41,323 bases of DNA. It comes from an uncultured Rubrobacteraceae bacterium (GTDB lineage Bacteria > Actinomycetota > Rubrobacteria > Rubrobacterales > Rubrobacteraceae). The translations under genes were made by a program, and so were the position numbers. The DNA is taken from positions 1 to 41,323 of the forward strand of contig CADCVE010000014.1 in assembly GCA_902806065.1 (NCBI GenBank), given 5' to 3'. Of the stretch, positions 40,686-41,323 are shown piece by piece (position 1 is the stretch's first letter; each line of letters opens with the position of its first letter). The notes beneath the pieces are model-generated. The model was not told the DNA's origin. It saw only the letters and a list, made by a program, of their open reading frames with translations, and did not search any database.

Positions 40686-40823
40686 ATGGCGGTGAGAATA
40701 GAGAAGATTATCTGCGTGATCCTGCACGAGGCGCACGAGCGGCAAGTGGAGGAGGTCATGAGACTCTCGCCGAGGGGCCGGAGGGCTTCTACGGGAGTGG
40801 CGTGGACCGATGACCGCGAGTAA
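40686..40823 (+). CDS. Small hypothetical protein, 45 residues
   Basis: ATG with a GGATGGGAG-type purine stretch upstream. Sequence begins MAVRIEKIICVILHEAHERQ and continues VEEVMRLSPRGRRASTGVAW. It overlaps the DUF385 gene by 14 bases, suggesting coupling. No family recognised; low confidence because it is short. Confidence 0.35.
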   Translation: MAVRIEKIICVILHEAHERQVEEVMRLSPRGRRASTGVAWTDDRE

Positions 40824-41226
40824 CCAGGGCGGATACCCGCCGGTCGAGGGTGCCGAGCCGCCCGAGAAGCTGGCTAAGGTCGTCAACCCGATTGTGAAGA
40901 TCTTACTTCGCTCGCCGCTCCACCGGCTGATCAGTAAACACCTCATGCTGCTGGCCTTCGAGGGGCGCAAGACCGGCAGGACCTATAGCGTGGTGGTCGG
41001 ACGTCACAAGGTAAACGACACCCTGGTGGTGCCTACGGGCACCACGGGGAGGCGGTGGCGGCTGAACTTCCGCGGTGGGGCGCCGGTCGTCGTCACGATG
41101 GGAGGTAGGCGCCTGCACGGCCGGGGTGAGCTGGTCGAAGACCCTGAGGAGGTCGCGCGTATCCACCGGCTGCTCCTGGACAGGTTGGGCCTGAAGAACG
41201 CGCGGCGCCTACAGCGGTTTGCGTAA
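40810..41226 (+). CDS. DUF385-type nitroreductase/deazaflavin-dependent oxidoreductase family protein
   Basis: 138 residues. It matches the F420H2-dependent Ddn/DUF385 fold: VNPIVKILLRSPLHRLISKH, LLAFEGRKTGRTYSVVVGRH, DTLVVPTGTTGRRWRLNFRG, APVVVTMGGRRLHGRGELVE and a helical C-terminus (VARIHRLLLDRLGL). The RKTGR segment and the WRLNFRGG turn are typical cofactor-site features. Substrate unknown. F420 use is an inference from the family and from the actinobacterial background. Confidence 0.88.
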   Translation: MTASNQGGYPPVEGAEPPEKLAKVVNPIVKILLRSPLHRLISKHLMLLAFEGRKTGRTYSVVVGRHKVNDTLVVPTGTTGRRWRLNFRGGAPVVVTMGGRRLHGRGELVEDPEEVARIHRLLLDRLGLKNARRLQRFA

Positions 41227-41254
41227 CGACTGACGGGCGTGCGATGCTTTGCGC

Positions 41255-41323
41255 GTGAATGCCTACTCGAAGGACCTAAGGATGAGGGTGCTAGCAGCCG
41301 TCGACCAGGGTGACCCCTACTTG
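41255..41323 (+). CDS. IS630-type transposase N-terminus (cut by window edge)
   Basis: GTG at 41255 opens VNAYSKDLRMRVLAAVDQGD, which matches the start of IS630-type helix-turn-helix transposases (xxYSxDLRxRVLAAVDxG). Only 23 codons are visible. An insertion sequence probably continues to the right. Confidence 0.6.
   Translation, partial: MNAYSKDLRMRVLAAVDQGDPYL

Overview
The window looks like chromosomal DNA of a high-GC actinobacterium, most likely a Rubrobacter-like species. This is inferred from the GC-rich codon use, frequent GTG and TTG starts, a deazaflavin (F420)-type DUF385 protein, PGPGW and DUF3105 proteins, and hairpin terminators that mostly lack long T-runs. No rRNA, tRNA or CRISPR array was seen.

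Left part (1-7.7 kb): a response-regulator fragment, a Met-rich DUF305 protein and a DUF4396 membrane protein. The last two share an unusual promoter layout of three 11-bp repeats. Between them are a truncated ABC-2 permease and a glutaredoxin-like gene whose first catalytic Cys codon is TGA, a candidate selenoprotein. Next come a small protein, a lipoprotein, an inositol-monophosphatase-like gene with an internal deletion, an IS5-type element inserted into its 3' end, and a PGPGW membrane protein.

Middle (8-23.5 kb): a secreted PAP2/haloperoxidase-like enzyme and an OmpR-type two-component pair. A tight plus-strand operon (12.2-19.1 kb) encodes an exported membrane-anchored protein, three paralogous lipoprotein sulfatases and a Tat-type lipoprotein resembling a TIM-barrel glycosidase. 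It looks like a cell-surface module for sulfated glycans. After it lie a YpfJ-type zinc peptidase, a broken VOC-family gene, a minus-strand operon of ECF sigma factor, putative anti-sigma protein and MscS-type channel, a divergent STAS protein and a small membrane protein.

Cyclic-di-GMP region (23.5-35.3 kb): an eight-PAS GGDEF protein whose EAL domain is cut short, and an intact blue-light-type LOV-GGDEF-EAL protein. About 4.8 kb further right a GEMM (c-di-GMP-I) riboswitch precedes a small exported protein, so makers, breakers and a sensor of c-di-GMP occur together.

Right part (30-41.3 kb): mostly small exported proteins of unusual composition (Asp/Phe-rich, Trp/Tyr-rich, Lys/Gly-rich), a DUF3105 protein, a LuxR-type regulator with a degenerate receiver, an Excalibur-domain protein with a truncated inverted paralogue, a DUF385 protein and the start of an IS630-type transposase. 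Intergenic DNA here holds a MITE-like 150-bp element, two copies of a C-rich hairpin element, and two copies of a 22-bp-period paired motif upstream of small exported proteins.
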